Assembly (NCBI RefSeq): GCF_022376445.1
Contig: NW_025955158.1
Location: 1 to 64,000 of the forward strand
DNA: 64,000 nt
Reading direction: 5' to 3'
Source: Fomitopsis serialis
Lineage: Eukaryota; Basidiomycota; Agaricomycetes; Polyporales; Fomitopsidaceae
A program made the position numbers and the translations under genes. The notes beneath the pieces were generated by a model. The model saw nothing but the letters and a program-made list of their open reading frames with translations. It was not told the DNA's origin and did no database searches. Below, in pieces: positions 11,937 through 23,750 of the stretch. How positions within the stretch are numbered: position 1 is the stretch's first letter; each line of letters begins with the position of its first letter.

Positions 11937-13810
11937 TCAGGATCCCATACAGGCCGCGAAGACGTTCGGCGGAACCTGTGCTTCCAGCATATCGATGAAG
12001 TCATCCAGCGCGAGCCACTCCAGCCCCGGGACGGTAGTGCCTTCGTGCATAATGCGCACATACTGTTCTCCCGCAGTCGTCTTCCAGACCTGCGCAGATG
12101 AACCCGGCCTTGGTTAGCGATCATCGGCACGTTCACTCGCCCACTGTTCCTCACCTCCATGATGATTTCCGATCCCATGGCTGGCCAGCGCAGCGGGGCG
12201 ACCTTCCCTAAACCTAGCAGAGAAGCGAGTCGAATCATCGACCCATCATGTCCGACATAGAACCTGAGCTTGTGCGTTTCTCCGCCGGAGCGGAACATCC
12301 TAAAGTTGTGCGCAAGCTCCATGAAAAACACGCCTGTTACGGAAGTCGCCGTGCACTAGTAGTCAGCCTGGGCACCAGAAACCGCCTCACGGACGTTCGG
12401 GAGGAGCGCACCGAACGTAAGCTGTGAGTAAGTCGTCGCGTTTTCCGCCGTATTCCAAATGTAGCTGCGAAGCGGAAGATAGTGTCACGCAACACTGGAA
12501 ACAAAGACACCCGAACGTACTTGTACTCCCAGTCCCCGATGGCGAATACGCGAGCGGCGTCTTCCACGGTAACACATGCACCGGAAGCATTGCATGGTAG
12601 AGCGTGCCCGTGGCAAGTCCGTGAGCTGAACGTGTCGAAGAAATGGTCGTCTGGCAGCACGCGTTCGCATCGTCGGGCAACGGAATACCGCCAGAGACGA
12701 AAGATAAGCTCTGGATCCGGACGAGTCGATGAAAAAAGCTATGCTCACACCAAGAGGTCCAGGCTGTATTCCCGGTAACGCCTAGCATAGTGCAGAGTCG
12801 ATCTTGTAAGCCCGCATTCTCCTCGAGATGATCGCTCCACGTGGGCACGGACTGGTATGCGTCGCGGATGCTATCTGCATTTGGGCACGAATAGTCCGGA
12901 ACAATCGAATCAATCTGGTGTCCATACCTCAGTTCCAGATCTGGCCTAGCAGTGTAGTAAGGGTACAAACCGCAGATGGTTGCGTGAGCACCGGGAACGT
13001 CTTGGTAGCCATTGTGGGGTCCATTCCTGTAAGAAGACCTCCTGCTACTTGGTATGTCCGGTCTGCAACCGACGTGCGAATGAAAATATCATCTTCATTG
13101 ACGGACTTCAGGAATTCCAGCTTTCCTGCGTATACGGACCAGAAGTCCTACATACAGCATCATTCCTATCAAGACCCTTGAACGAGGGTTGAGAAAACGT
13201 ACTTCGCCATGGTGGATCGCATCCTGAAGTCCTTCATACGTGAGCTGGCCTTCATCACACGTTCCGTTCCAGATCTGAACGAGGAAGGGGTGCCAAGGCG
13301 GACTGTACGTCTCGTGGAAGATGTGGGTCGTGCCGCCTCCGTGATTGAACTGAAGGAAGCTGGAGCAGTTCCACGGTTCCTGATTGAGCTCGCCCTCTTC
13401 AGGATACAGGTTGTCCGGAGTTCTCTGCGGCATTCATCGCGGGTATCGTAAGCGTGCCGCTATGGGGGCACAGTTACGGGAGGCAACGACCTTCTCCATA
13501 CCTTGTGGTGGCGAACCATCGCGTTCAAGTATACCAACGTCGCATCCGGGGCATTGCCTGGAACTTCGTAATGGGCCGCGTTGACATGGGGTGCGTTGCA
13601 GTAGTTGTAGGTGTTCCAAGGGAGATCCGCGGGTGTGAAAGAGGTATTGTACACTCCCGCAGTAGAGCAGATGCCGTTATAGATGGGTACTTCCGTTAAC
13701 AGCGCCAATGCCATCTGAGCGGGGAATTGCAGTATGAAGCCTAGCCAGCGCGTCTGAGCCCACTTCATCGTTGACGAGTGCAGGGCGTGGAAAGCTGCGA
13801 GGACACTCAT
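11937..13810 (-). CDS. Histidine acid phosphatase family protein
   Basis: This is a secreted or membrane-linked member of the histidine phosphatase superfamily (phytase / acid phosphatase branch). The phosphoacceptor motif is MVRHHKRTPDN, formed across an intron. The canonical motif is RHGxRxP, so the Gly position is His here. Further joins give PSAIDSIVPDYSCPNAD, WTSWYDHFFDTFSSRTCHGH (CHGHALPCN) and IGDWEYNYIWNTAENATTY. The proton-donor HD motif is in LRFYVGHDGSMIRL. The protein ends in ALDDFIDMLEAQVPP and a stop at 11937-11939. The N-terminal 40 residues are hydrophobic (GFILQFPAQMALALL), consistent with a signal or anchor. At least seven introns are needed, and one is about 105 nt. Substrate is not predictable from sequence. 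Confidence 0.88.
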
Positions 13811-14714
13811 GCCACTTGGCTATAAGGCGGATAACTCAAGTTGTCCCTGAACCTGTAATCGGGAATCAGTGGAAGGTAGGTCGCCAGGAGAGCAACGTGC
13901 GTCGCGGTTCCCAGCAGCTCTCATCGACCCAGAGATTGCATCCGCTGCGACGTCGACGCATAACGCCACATCTGACGAGATCCCTGGACGCCACGACGGC
14001 ACCCTCACACTGGCGGCTGCCTATGATTTACGTTTTGAGTTGCCCGCAGTCCCCGAGCAACATCTCAGGTCCAGGCGAGCCGGCCATGGGGAGGCAAGGC
14101 TTGACAGGAATGTCAGTTAAGGTTGCAATCGGTTGCAATTCAGGCTGAGAACTCGAGGGCCAGGGGCGAGAACAGACGACTGGGGTAAGGAAGCCAATGT
14201 TGCTCCCGAACCGAGACCAGTAAATGAAAGACTCGATAGCAAGGCGCGCCGGACCTCTGTAGCGTTTCCGACGGATTCGGATTCCGTGTACCAAAATAAA
14301 AGGTAAGTAGGCCGGTCAGATGCGAGGAGAGAAGCGACCAACAATTCGAAAGCTAGGCCCGAAGTACGATCGTGGCAGCTGAGTGCTGACTTACTCAGTA
14401 TTTCTTCTCGTTGACTACCCAAAGGAGTCCTATCCCTGCCAGTCCATCGAGAGAGGGGAGAGCAATAAATGGCGAAGTGGGAGGAGGAATCTTAGGTTGC
14501 GGTCCGTGACTCTGAGTTCGAGCGCTGCCGCACGTTCCTAGAGTGAATCTCGGACATACCATATATAGATGTGTGGAGACCAGGGAGACTAGTTTGTAAT
14601 CAATGGCGGTCCGCCAACCCGCGCTGCTTCCTCCTTCCAACTAACCCTCACTGGGTCCCAGGCAGCCTCGAATACGTTGCGCTCGAGGTGCTACAAATAC
14701 GTAGGTGACTCAGC
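13811..14714. other. Divergent intergenic region, no supported gene
   Basis: This lies between the phosphatase start (minus) and the DIS3 start (plus), so it should contain both promoters. Small open frames on both strands lack recognisable motifs. Confidence 0.5.
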
Positions 14715-17700
14715 ATGGTAGAGATTACCATCCGGAAGCGTCCCAGGACGGAGGCAGTCGTCACGCAACGCAAGTTTTTCAAGAAGACCGCACGCGGGAA
14801 GGTGATCAAAGGTTTGGCGATTGGTCCGACCACAAAATTATCTCTGAAAGTCATAAATAGTCCTTCGCGAACGGTATCTGCGGGACGACGTGGGCTGCGG
14901 TATCGATGGCTGCAGCGTCTGCCATGATTTGAGGGACTTCAACCTACCATCTACTGGGTCATTTGACCATGCACAGTTCCGGAATGGCCATTTCGTCTTA
15001 CCGGACACGAACGTGTTTCTCGCTCAGGTCAGAAGATTTCCTGTTTTCTCCCTGTTAGAGAGAGCTTTTGTTTGCTTGTGCTCTATCGTCCGATGCTCAG
15101 AAGAGGTGCAGCGGAACTTACGGAAGTGACAGATTGGATAAACATGTCCATTCTTCTTCATGATAACATGAACTTGGACGATATCTTACGCATGCTTTGC
15201 AGATGGATTTGATGGAATCGACTCTTTTCAACCCCCCGATCATACTACTGCAAACGGTCATGGAAGAAGTACGGCATCGTTCACTTCCGCTCTACAATCG
15301 CCTGAAAGCGCTCATCCGAGCTGAAGACAAGCGCATATGGGTTTTCTACAACGAATATCGATCGTGAGCCCCAATAGAACCTGATACATGGGTGGTCAGC
15401 AGTAACACCGCTATTGTCTAGCGAGACTGCCGTTATTCGCGAGGAAGGTGAATCGCCTAACGATAGGAATGACCGGGGTATGTTTCGCTTGTTTGTCCAG
15501 CGGCGTCCGACTCGGAGTATCTCATGCTTATGTCCTCAGGGATTCGCATGGCAACTGCATGGTACAATACTCATCTTGGCCTTGCTCGGCCTCCTATCCG
15601 AGGGCAGCCCGCGAGGCCGTTGCCAAGCGTTGTCTTGCTTTCGGATGACGTCGCCAATCGTCAGAAAGCAGAGAAAGAAGGAATCGCATGCATCTCAGGT
15701 TCGTCTTTGATATTACTCTGGTTCCGGTTTTGAAGACTCACCCCGCGTACAGTGCGTAAGTATGTGGAAGCGCTGAAGGAATGCAGCGAACTCCTCGATC
15801 TTCTGTCTGCACCCGGCTCGGACGGAGTGGAGCCGACAAGAGCAGTAGCTGCTAGACAAGCCCTCTATCCCGATGTAGGTGCTGATCGTTTCGAGAAGTG
15901 GGGCGTACTGAAATCGCCACGCAGTACTTGTCGATGTCAACTATGTTAGCAGGAGTCAAATCAGGAGAGCTGCATCAAGGACACTTCAACGCCAATCAAT
16001 ATAATTATCTCGAGGTGCGACCGACGTTGTGATTGCAAATGGACATCTAACAATGCTCGTCCAATTATGTTAGGGCAGTGTACCGGTGACCGGTTTCGAC
16101 AAACCGATCCTTCTGATTGGCCGGGAGAATATGAATAGGGCCGTGCAAGGTGACGTCGTGGCAGTCGAGATCTTCGACGAAAAGGAATGGAAGGCGCCTG
16201 CGGATGAGGTCGTCGAACAAGAGAGTAAGCCGCCTCCTGCCGTACCCTTCGGTCCAGCTCACAATGGGGTGCTAGCAACATTAAGGAACGACGATGCGGA
16301 TGAATCCGAAGAAGAGAGCGAGGATGAAGAGTCTATCGCCGAGCGTAAGGTTCTGCAGACGGAGCAAGCCAGAAAAGAAGTGTCTGCTCGACAGCCAACG
16401 GGACGCGTTGTCGGTATTATCAAACGCAACTGGAGATCGTAAGTCCCCTTGCGACAGTGATATGGGAGGGAGCATCAGAATTCACTTGTATTTCAGCTAT
16501 GTCTGCCATATCGACAGCAGCTCCTTGACTTCCTCCAATGCAACGTCACTATCTCAGCAGACGGTATTCGCGACGCCCGTTTCCCGACTGCTCCCCCGTA
16601 TACGACTACGTACACGCCAGGCGCCAACCTTGCTCGGCCAGAAGATTCTCGTCACCATAGATCGCTGGGATAGCACATCCCGCTACCCGGAGGGCCACTT
16701 CGTGCGTGCGTTGGGTAAGGTTGAGAGCAAAGAAGCCGAGCAAGAAAGTTTGTTACTGGAGTTCGACATCCCATACAGGCCCTTCGGGAAGGCTATTCTT
16801 GACTGTTTGCCGCCGGAAGGCGAACATTGGGTTGTGCCGCCGAAGACCGCTGACAGCCCGGTGTGGAGGGATAGAGAGGATTTGAGGGACCTCATCGTCT
16901 GCAGCATTGACCCGCCTGGTGCGTTCCGTTTACGATAGATACAAGAATTGTGCTTGACCAAGTTTTTTTTCAGGCTGCCAGGACATTGACGATGCGCTTC
17001 ACGCACGTCTACTTCCCACCGGGAACATCGAAGCTGGTGTCCGTAAGTTCTAAGCCTTGCATCGCGCCTTCTCTTAGTTTGACCTCGTATTTCGGGCGCC
17101 ACATCATCTGCCATTCGCAAAACTCCTAGATATCGCCGACGTGTCCCACTTCGTTCATCCGGACAACCCGATGGACAATGAGGCTGCTGCGCGCGGGACC
17201 ACGGTGTACTTGGTCGACAAGCGGATAGACATGTTGCCTGCGCTTCTAGGAACGAATCTGTGCTCTCTGCGACCACATGTAGAGCGCCTGGCGTTCTCCG
17301 TGATTTGGGTGAGCGGCATCTACATACATAGCCGCCGCCACAGCACCCTCATGGATACTGCTTTCGTTGATACAGGAGCTCACGCCGGATGCCGACATTA
17401 TCAATGTCCGCTTCGCCAAGTCCGTGATTGCCTCGAAGTCTGCATTTACGTATGAGGAGGCCCAGATTCGCAAAGATGATCCGTACGTTACCAATCCTCG
17501 GAACGGGAAGTAGCAGTTCTGAAGTCTAATACACGTGCCTCACAGGACGCTCGCTGATGACTTGACAAAGAGCATCAGGCTGCTCAATTCCCTCGCACAG
17601 AAGTTGAAAGCAAAAAGAATGGAGGCTGGTGCACTGAATCTCGCCTCGCCAGAAGTCAAGATCCAGCTCGATAGCTCTGAATCTTCGGATCCCATAGACG

Positions 17701-18812
17701 TAGAGCAAAAAGAGTTGCGAGAGACCAACAGTCTGGTCGAAGAATTCATGCTGCTCGCGAACATCAGCGTAGCACGCAGGATAGAAGAAGCTTTCCCACA
17801 GACTGCCGTGTTACGGTCCGTGCTTTCCCATCCTAATTCTGCACCTCGTTGATCATTTTGTGCAGACGACACCTGCCTCCACCACGTTCCAATTTCGAAA
17901 AGTTGCAAGACATCCTGCAGAAGCGCAAGGGCCTGACTCTTGATGTGTCCAGTTCTGGTGCCCTTGCAGATTCACTTGACAGATGCACAGTGAGTTGAGA
18001 CCATGTTTCCAAGAAGCGGCACTCAGAAGTGTGCTTGTCAGGACCCCAGCGAACCCGCTTTCAATACATTGGTGCGAATCATGGCAACGCGTTGCATGCT
18101 GTCAGCCGAGTACTTCTGTTCGGGAAGCGTTTCCCGTGATACTTTCGGGCACTACGGGTTAGCGAGTCCCATATACACGCACTTCACAAGCCCCATCAGG
18201 CGGTACGCCGGTGAGCCGCAGAATCCCGTGATGACATGGGTCATTGCTGACCAGAACGTCCGCCGTCTGTAGATGTGCTCGTACACCGGCAGCTTTCTGC
18301 TGCAATCGGATACTCGTCATTGCATGCGACTTTGCATTCCAAAGGACACGTTGAACGAGTTCTCGACGTCGTGAATCGACGTCATAGGATGGCTCAGATG
18401 GCAGGCCGTGCCAGCGTCGAGTTTTACGTTGGACTGGCCCTTAAGTCCCGCGGAAAGGGCAAATCAACCACGGAGGAGGCTTTCGTAATCCGCACCTTTA
18501 GAAACGGGCTGGCGGTCTATGTGTCAACGTGGGTCCACTTCAGTTCAGTTTAACTCCGCAGAATACATTAAGCTCAAGCATTGTATCTTGTCTCGCAGAT
18601 TGGGCCTCGAGGGGCTCGTGACGTTCAAGCGGGAGACTCAGTTCGATCCTGATTCATACACGATCACCGTTCCTTCTTCTCCCGTGGACAACACTACCAT
18701 TGCAGTGTTCGACAAGGTGGTGGTCGAGATAGAGGTCGAGAAGGACAAGAATACGCAACGTGGTCGGGTGAAGATGACGCTGAAAAGTCCGGTCGATTCT
18801 AGTACGTTGTAA
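14715..18812 (+). CDS. dis3: Exosome catalytic exoribonuclease Dis3/Rrp44
   Basis: Dis3 is the processive 3'-5' exonuclease and PIN endonuclease of the RNA exosome. The order of domains is complete. An N-terminal basic segment ([14 protein letters not shown]) leads through an intron into [13 protein letters not shown] with a Cys-rich CR3 motif. The PIN domain follows ([45 protein letters not shown]). Cold-shock domains come next ([45 protein letters not shown]). The RNB catalytic core has [15 protein letters not shown] with the Asp cluster intact, [14 protein letters not shown], and [22 protein letters not shown]-terminal S1 domain closes the protein ([18 protein letters not shown]). The gene has many short introns. 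One in the PIN region (about 15030-15202) is about 170 nt. No lesion was seen. Confidence 0.95.
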
Positions 18813-19429
18813 ATTTCTAATTATCCATACGACTTGTCACATCCGATATTCGTTCGAGTTACGCCCGGCGCCAAGACTGAGTACTGAAGGGTAATTGCCG
18901 GCGGACACATATGCAAAGAGCCAGTGACGTGTCTCGTATACGGCACCTCAAAATGCGAGAAACACGGCGCCGGTCGTTCTGAACTTCTTGCACCTTATCT
19001 TATGATCAGCCCTGCCACTCGGATCGCTCTTCTCGTAAGTATGAATAGACAACGGTCGGGGATCAAGAAGCCTCAACGTGGGCCTCAAACCCTCAGCGCG
19101 TCTTCTGCATTGCGTGTTGCCATCGCCAATACAGACGGGAACGTCTATGCGTTAATCTCACGGGACCTCCCAGATAGTTTTACCTAACAACTCGTGTGTG
19201 GAAGGTTCTCCCACCTAGTGTTCGGGACTCACTACCTATAACCATGCAGCCGCATTGCAGCGTCATATCGGTGCGATGTTTATTTCCGTAAGTGTTGTCC
19301 GGGACGGGTATGTACCCTACACGCGTAAGTCTGGTCTGGAGCGGAATGCTTCTCCGCCAATGAACGGGCTACCGGAAGTACTTAAGAGCATCCCAGCAGT
19401 TGCGTCAAGACCAGTACACCTCGTCTCTG
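18813..19429. other. Intergenic region upstream of P450
   Basis: Holds the DIS3 3' UTR and the P450 promoter. No supported gene. Confidence 0.5.
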
Positions 19430-21610
19430 ATGGCGGTAGTTTCTCCACTGCCTCTGCTTCTGCTCATCGTTGCCTTTGTGGCGGCGGCCCTCGCCACCCG
19501 TAGAAAGCGTCCACTTCCGCCAGGACCAAAGGGAGTCCCGCTCCTGGGCAACATTTATGATGTCCCGAAGAGTCGAGAATGGCTTGCCTATCAGAATTGG
19601 TCGCGCGAATACGGTGCGTTGATTCGGGGGCTTTCTGAAACAATCACTCTCATATTGGCGTAGACTCGGATATCATCTATCTCAACCTTGCTGGGACTCC
19701 CGTCGTTGTCGTCAACTCGATCGATGCCGCCTACGAACTGTTTGAGAGGCGGTCATCATTGTACTCAGACAGGTATCGTGATCCCGTTCGTTTCTGTCGT
19801 AATAACCATTGTTGACATGTATCTTCAGACCGACGATGACCATGTTGAATGACCTGTAAGTGTCGATGCGCAAGTCCATTCACTTTGTGTACGCGACCTT
19901 GACGGCTTGCAATCCAGGGTGGGGTGTGATTGGCACTTCGTCTTCATGGGTTATGGAGACCGATGGAGAGAGCGACGGAGAGTCTTCCATCAACACTTTC
20001 ATCCTGCGGCGGCATTGCAACATAGGCCCAGAGCCTTGAAGGGGGCCAGAGTCCTTCTGAATCGTTTGCTTGACACGCCTGATGACTTCATGGGCCATCT
20101 CCGCCAGTAAGCATTTTCAGCGAAGTTCCAGCGCTTCCTGCCTAATGCTCCCTTCAGCATGGCGGGTTCTTTGATCATCGGTGTCGCTTATGGACTAGAA
20201 GTCCAACCAAAAGACGACCCCTTTGTGGCGACTGCGGAACGTGCTCTCCATGCTATAGCAATGGCAGGGAACGCCGGTTCGTTTCTCGTGGACTCGATTC
20301 CAATACGTAAGCCATTCTATCATGCGAAATGCGAATACTATTTAGGCATTGGCCCCCATAGTGAGATATGTCCCTACCTGGTTTCCTGGAGCGGAGTTCA
20401 GGCGAAAGGCTATCGAGTGGAAGAAATCAACGACAGCCATGGTCGAGGTGCCCTTCAAAGCTGTCAAGAGAGCCATAGTAAGCATATCACCATGAGACTT
20501 GGATTCGTCTCACCTATCTTTGCCAGGCTGACGGCATGGCCACACCATCCATGATTGCTTCTTTACTGAGCACCCTCGACGAAAGCGATGATAGCACAGA
20601 TCTAGAGAAGCTATACAGTGGAGTCGCAGCAGCTGCCTACACCGGTATGAGACTTTCTCATCGGCTTAAGAGGACAATGACCTGATTTCAAATAGGCGGT
20701 TCCGACACGGTTGGTTGCTTCTCCAGGAACACGGTCGTATTCGTTCAATTGACAACTTCTGCAGACTGTTTCCGCCCTAGGATCGTTCTTCCTTGCGATG
20801 ATTCTATACCCCGATATTCAACGCAAGGCTCAAGCAGAGTTAGATCGTGTCATAGGCAACGATCGCCTTCCTGAATTCTCCGATCAGCGCTCCTTGCCAT
20901 ATATTTCCGCCGTTGTGCAGGAAGTGTTGAGGTAAGAGCACTTGATGATCTTGTGGCAGCCTTACTCATGTGCATTGTAGATGGCGTCCAGTGACACCTT
21001 TGGGTATGTGAATGCTCTCGAGCCGGTCGGATGTCTTCGTTTATGCGTCGTACTAGCTGTCCCTCATCGTCTTACTTCGGAGGACGAGTTCCATGGCTAT
21101 CGACTGCCCGCAGGCGCCATCGTGGTCGGTAACGGGTGGTGAGCTACACTTGATCATCGTGTGTATAATCACCAATGGTAGGGTTTCTCTTGCAGGGCGA
21201 TGTTGCACGATGAAAAACGCTTCCCGAGCCCGGAAGAGTTTATTCCCGAAAGGTTCCTCACTCCAGATGGCCAGTTGAACGACAAGATGAAGGATGCGGA
21301 GCTCCCGGCCTTTGGGTTCGGTAGACGGATATGTCCAGGACGATATCTCGCTTGTGCCTCGTTGTGGATCTCGGTCGCGTCAGTACTGTCGACCATGGAG
21401 ATCCATAAACCTCTGGACGACAGAGGCACTCCCATTGAACCATCCGAAGAGTATACCACAGGTCTCGTTACGTGAGTTTCACAATACTATCGCAGGTATG
21501 TCGCTCAACATGGATCGCGCAGATACCCGCTGCCGTTCAAGTGCGGCTTTAAGTCACGTTCTAAGGCCGTCGAGGACTTAATCCGCGCGGCAGCGTTCCA
21601 ATTGGATTAA
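19430..21610 (+). CDS. Cytochrome P450 monooxygenase, complete
   Basis: This is a microsomal class II P450. The ATG at 19430 starts an N-terminal membrane anchor (LPLLLLIVAFVAAALA), then the basic and proline-rich hinge RRKRPLPPGPKGVPLLGN. The substrate region joins as IPILRYVPTWFPGAEFRRKA. The I-helix joins across two introns as AAAYTGGSDTTVSALGSFF. The ExxR motif is EVLR in AVVQEVLRWRPVTPL. The PERF motif is FIPERFL. The haem ligand is in FGFGRRICPGRYLA. The last exon ends in FKCGFKSRSKAVEDL and a stop at 21608-21610. All motifs are intact, so the gene is probably active. The architecture resembles mushroom P450s of the O-methylsterigmatocystin-oxidoreductase-like group. The substrate is unknown. 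Confidence 0.93.
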
Positions 21611-21772
21611 ATATGACATGGTGCCACGCCTTCTCATTCTTGCGCTCATTGGCTCCGACGATCCGTATAGTGTGGTTCTGATCAGGGTCGTCAGCGTGCC
21701 TCTTTAGCGTGTAGCACTGCCAATGATGTTATCTTACACTTACAACTATGGTGATCTACGTTGTGTGCATGA

Positions 21773-23750
21773 TCACGATGCGGGGTCTATAGTGCTTCTG
21801 CTCGTGTCGACACGCGAGTCGAAGTTCCACAGCTTCGCGGATGAATCATGCGTGCTCGGCTGCGGTCCCTTGCGACATATTCTTACCACCTTCGTCTTTT
21901 GATTGGTAGGGTTGTATCCTTCAGTAGTTCGGTAGTCTTGATCGTCTGAGTCCGAGTCCGAGCTTGACGATAAGGATGTATGAGTAGCGGGTGGGCTTCC
22001 ATCGAAGTGTCGAGAACCTGAAACGGAAAGAAGGACAGGGCGGAGTGGATGGAAGCTGACCGAGCCTATCGCGTCTATAGATCCGAGCAGACGGTCAAGA
22101 TAAATAGCACCGGACGAAAGAAGCCTATTCAATGAGAAGGTGAGTACGCACCCTCATGTGCTGCGTACTTGAGTATCGGGATTGGCCGCGCGATGCGTGC
22201 TTCTGACTCCACGGAAAACGAAGCCGCTGCGCTTTCATCTGAGGTGGTACCGAACAGGGTAATGTTTCCAAGCTACAGTGCTGAACGTGAGAGCTGGCGG
22301 CGTGGGTCGGGTGCGCACCTACCTGATCGCCTACACCTAGTACTTTACCAGTGACATCTAGGTCAAACTTGAGCTTTTGATTGGTTGACACCGAATTTGT
22401 GGCTGCAGCCATAGACGAAGATGCGTCGACGGTTCGTCGAGTATAGACGTGGACAGGATTGCTGACGTCACTTCGCAGATCCCATGCATAGATGGCTTCA
22501 TGGCGTCTGAAGGAAGCATAGAGCAGATATGGTCTGGCAGGATTGAACATTAACTTGAAAGCAGATTGAGCTGTATCCAATCGGGATGGATCGGTGACAA
22601 TCACCTGCATTACGCCTGCCCGGATGCCGGACGGTGCCCCGTGGGAGAGATTCTCCGCTCCTACAAACATCATGGGTACTTCTCCCGTAGCTTCCGAAAA
22701 TAACGCTATATTGGACGTGGAAGGGGCAGATGGACTCAGTGATCCTGCGGCATAGACACCCGAATCGACGTCGGCAGAAAATGCTAAAGCGGATATTATG
22801 CCTTGGAGGTCATCAGGTCAGGAACTCACTCACAAGCGCGGTGACGTACCCTTCAGCCCATCTTTGCTTTTCTTCGAGGGCGTAACATGCAGACGTGTTC
22901 CTTCTCCGGGCCGTTGGACATCAAAAACTTCGATCGCGTCCTCGAATCCACAGTAAAATCTGAAATCAAAAGCTTTTAGTAAGCATCTCCAACGGGGAGG
23001 ATCAAGTCCGATATTCACTTATCACCAGTTGCATTAAACGCTATGCTATGAGGTGCAATTTGGCGCTCTCTATGGTCGACAATTCGATAGGATGCGCGTA
23101 GCTAGACATGTCGAAAATCGCATGGGAATGACGCTATCGCATCGGATGTACGATGAACTCACTCTACCGTCATTGGCGTCCAGAAGCTTCACGGGACACT
23201 CACGTACAGAGGCAAGAAAACAAAAGGCAGCTGGATTGCCACGAGTGGCAGAAGGATACCACGCAAAGTCCAGTATAGGACCTTGTTGTTTGAACACACG
23301 AGCATGTGTCGCAGAATATGGTGCGGACGCTTCGAAAGATGCGCAGTATTTTGCTGGTCTTCGATAGAGTGTCTGAGTCAGCTGTGCAGACTTGATGGGG
23401 TGTCGATGTCTTGTTCTGGCTTACATATCTGGCATGAAAAAAGTGCGATCTTCGCACTGGGCAAGTACGGCAGACCCGTCAGGACACCTGCAACCATGGA
23501 ATTGTCATCTTCGCTGTTCCAGGCCCGGGTCTGCATGTACAGGAGGTTACATACCACTTGGCGCTTCGAGCGAAGTTGTAGGATACTGTGTCATCTTGCG
23601 GTACAGTGCAGTCCCAAATCAGAGCTGGGTCTTTGGAACAGTCGTAGAGAGGCGGCACCCATGCCATGCCAGGAGCCGTTTCTGGCAGGCCACTGGTTCA
23701 GACCTATGCTACTCCGCAGATCACTTTGTCGCGATTGACTTACCATCCAT
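21773..23750 (-). CDS. WD40 protein of the WRAP53/TCAB1 (Swt21) family
   Basis: WRAP53-type proteins bind small RNPs; in animals the family delivers Cajal-body RNAs and telomerase RNA. In yeast the relative Swt21 is linked to snRNPs. The start exon is tiny (ATG at 23750, two codons plus one base), then MAWVPPLYDCSKDPAL. Family landmarks follow in order: NFARSAKWCPDGSAVLAQC, ILDFAWYPSA, CFLASVRECPVKLLDANDG, FYCGFEDAIEVFDVQRPG, MFNPARPYLLYASFRRHEAI with YAWDLR, NQKLKFDLDVTGKVLGVGD, AIGSVSFHPLRPVLLSVSGS. The protein ends HDSSAKLWNFDSR. An acidic Ser/Asp run (SSSSDSDSDDQD) lies within the last repeat. Every join keeps frame. The match rests on motif order, and the exact RNP target in fungi is not known. 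Confidence 0.87.

Noticed and set aside
11491..12117. 208-codon plus-strand open frame
   Set aside because: Overlaps antisense the last exons of the histidine phosphatase and shows no motifs.
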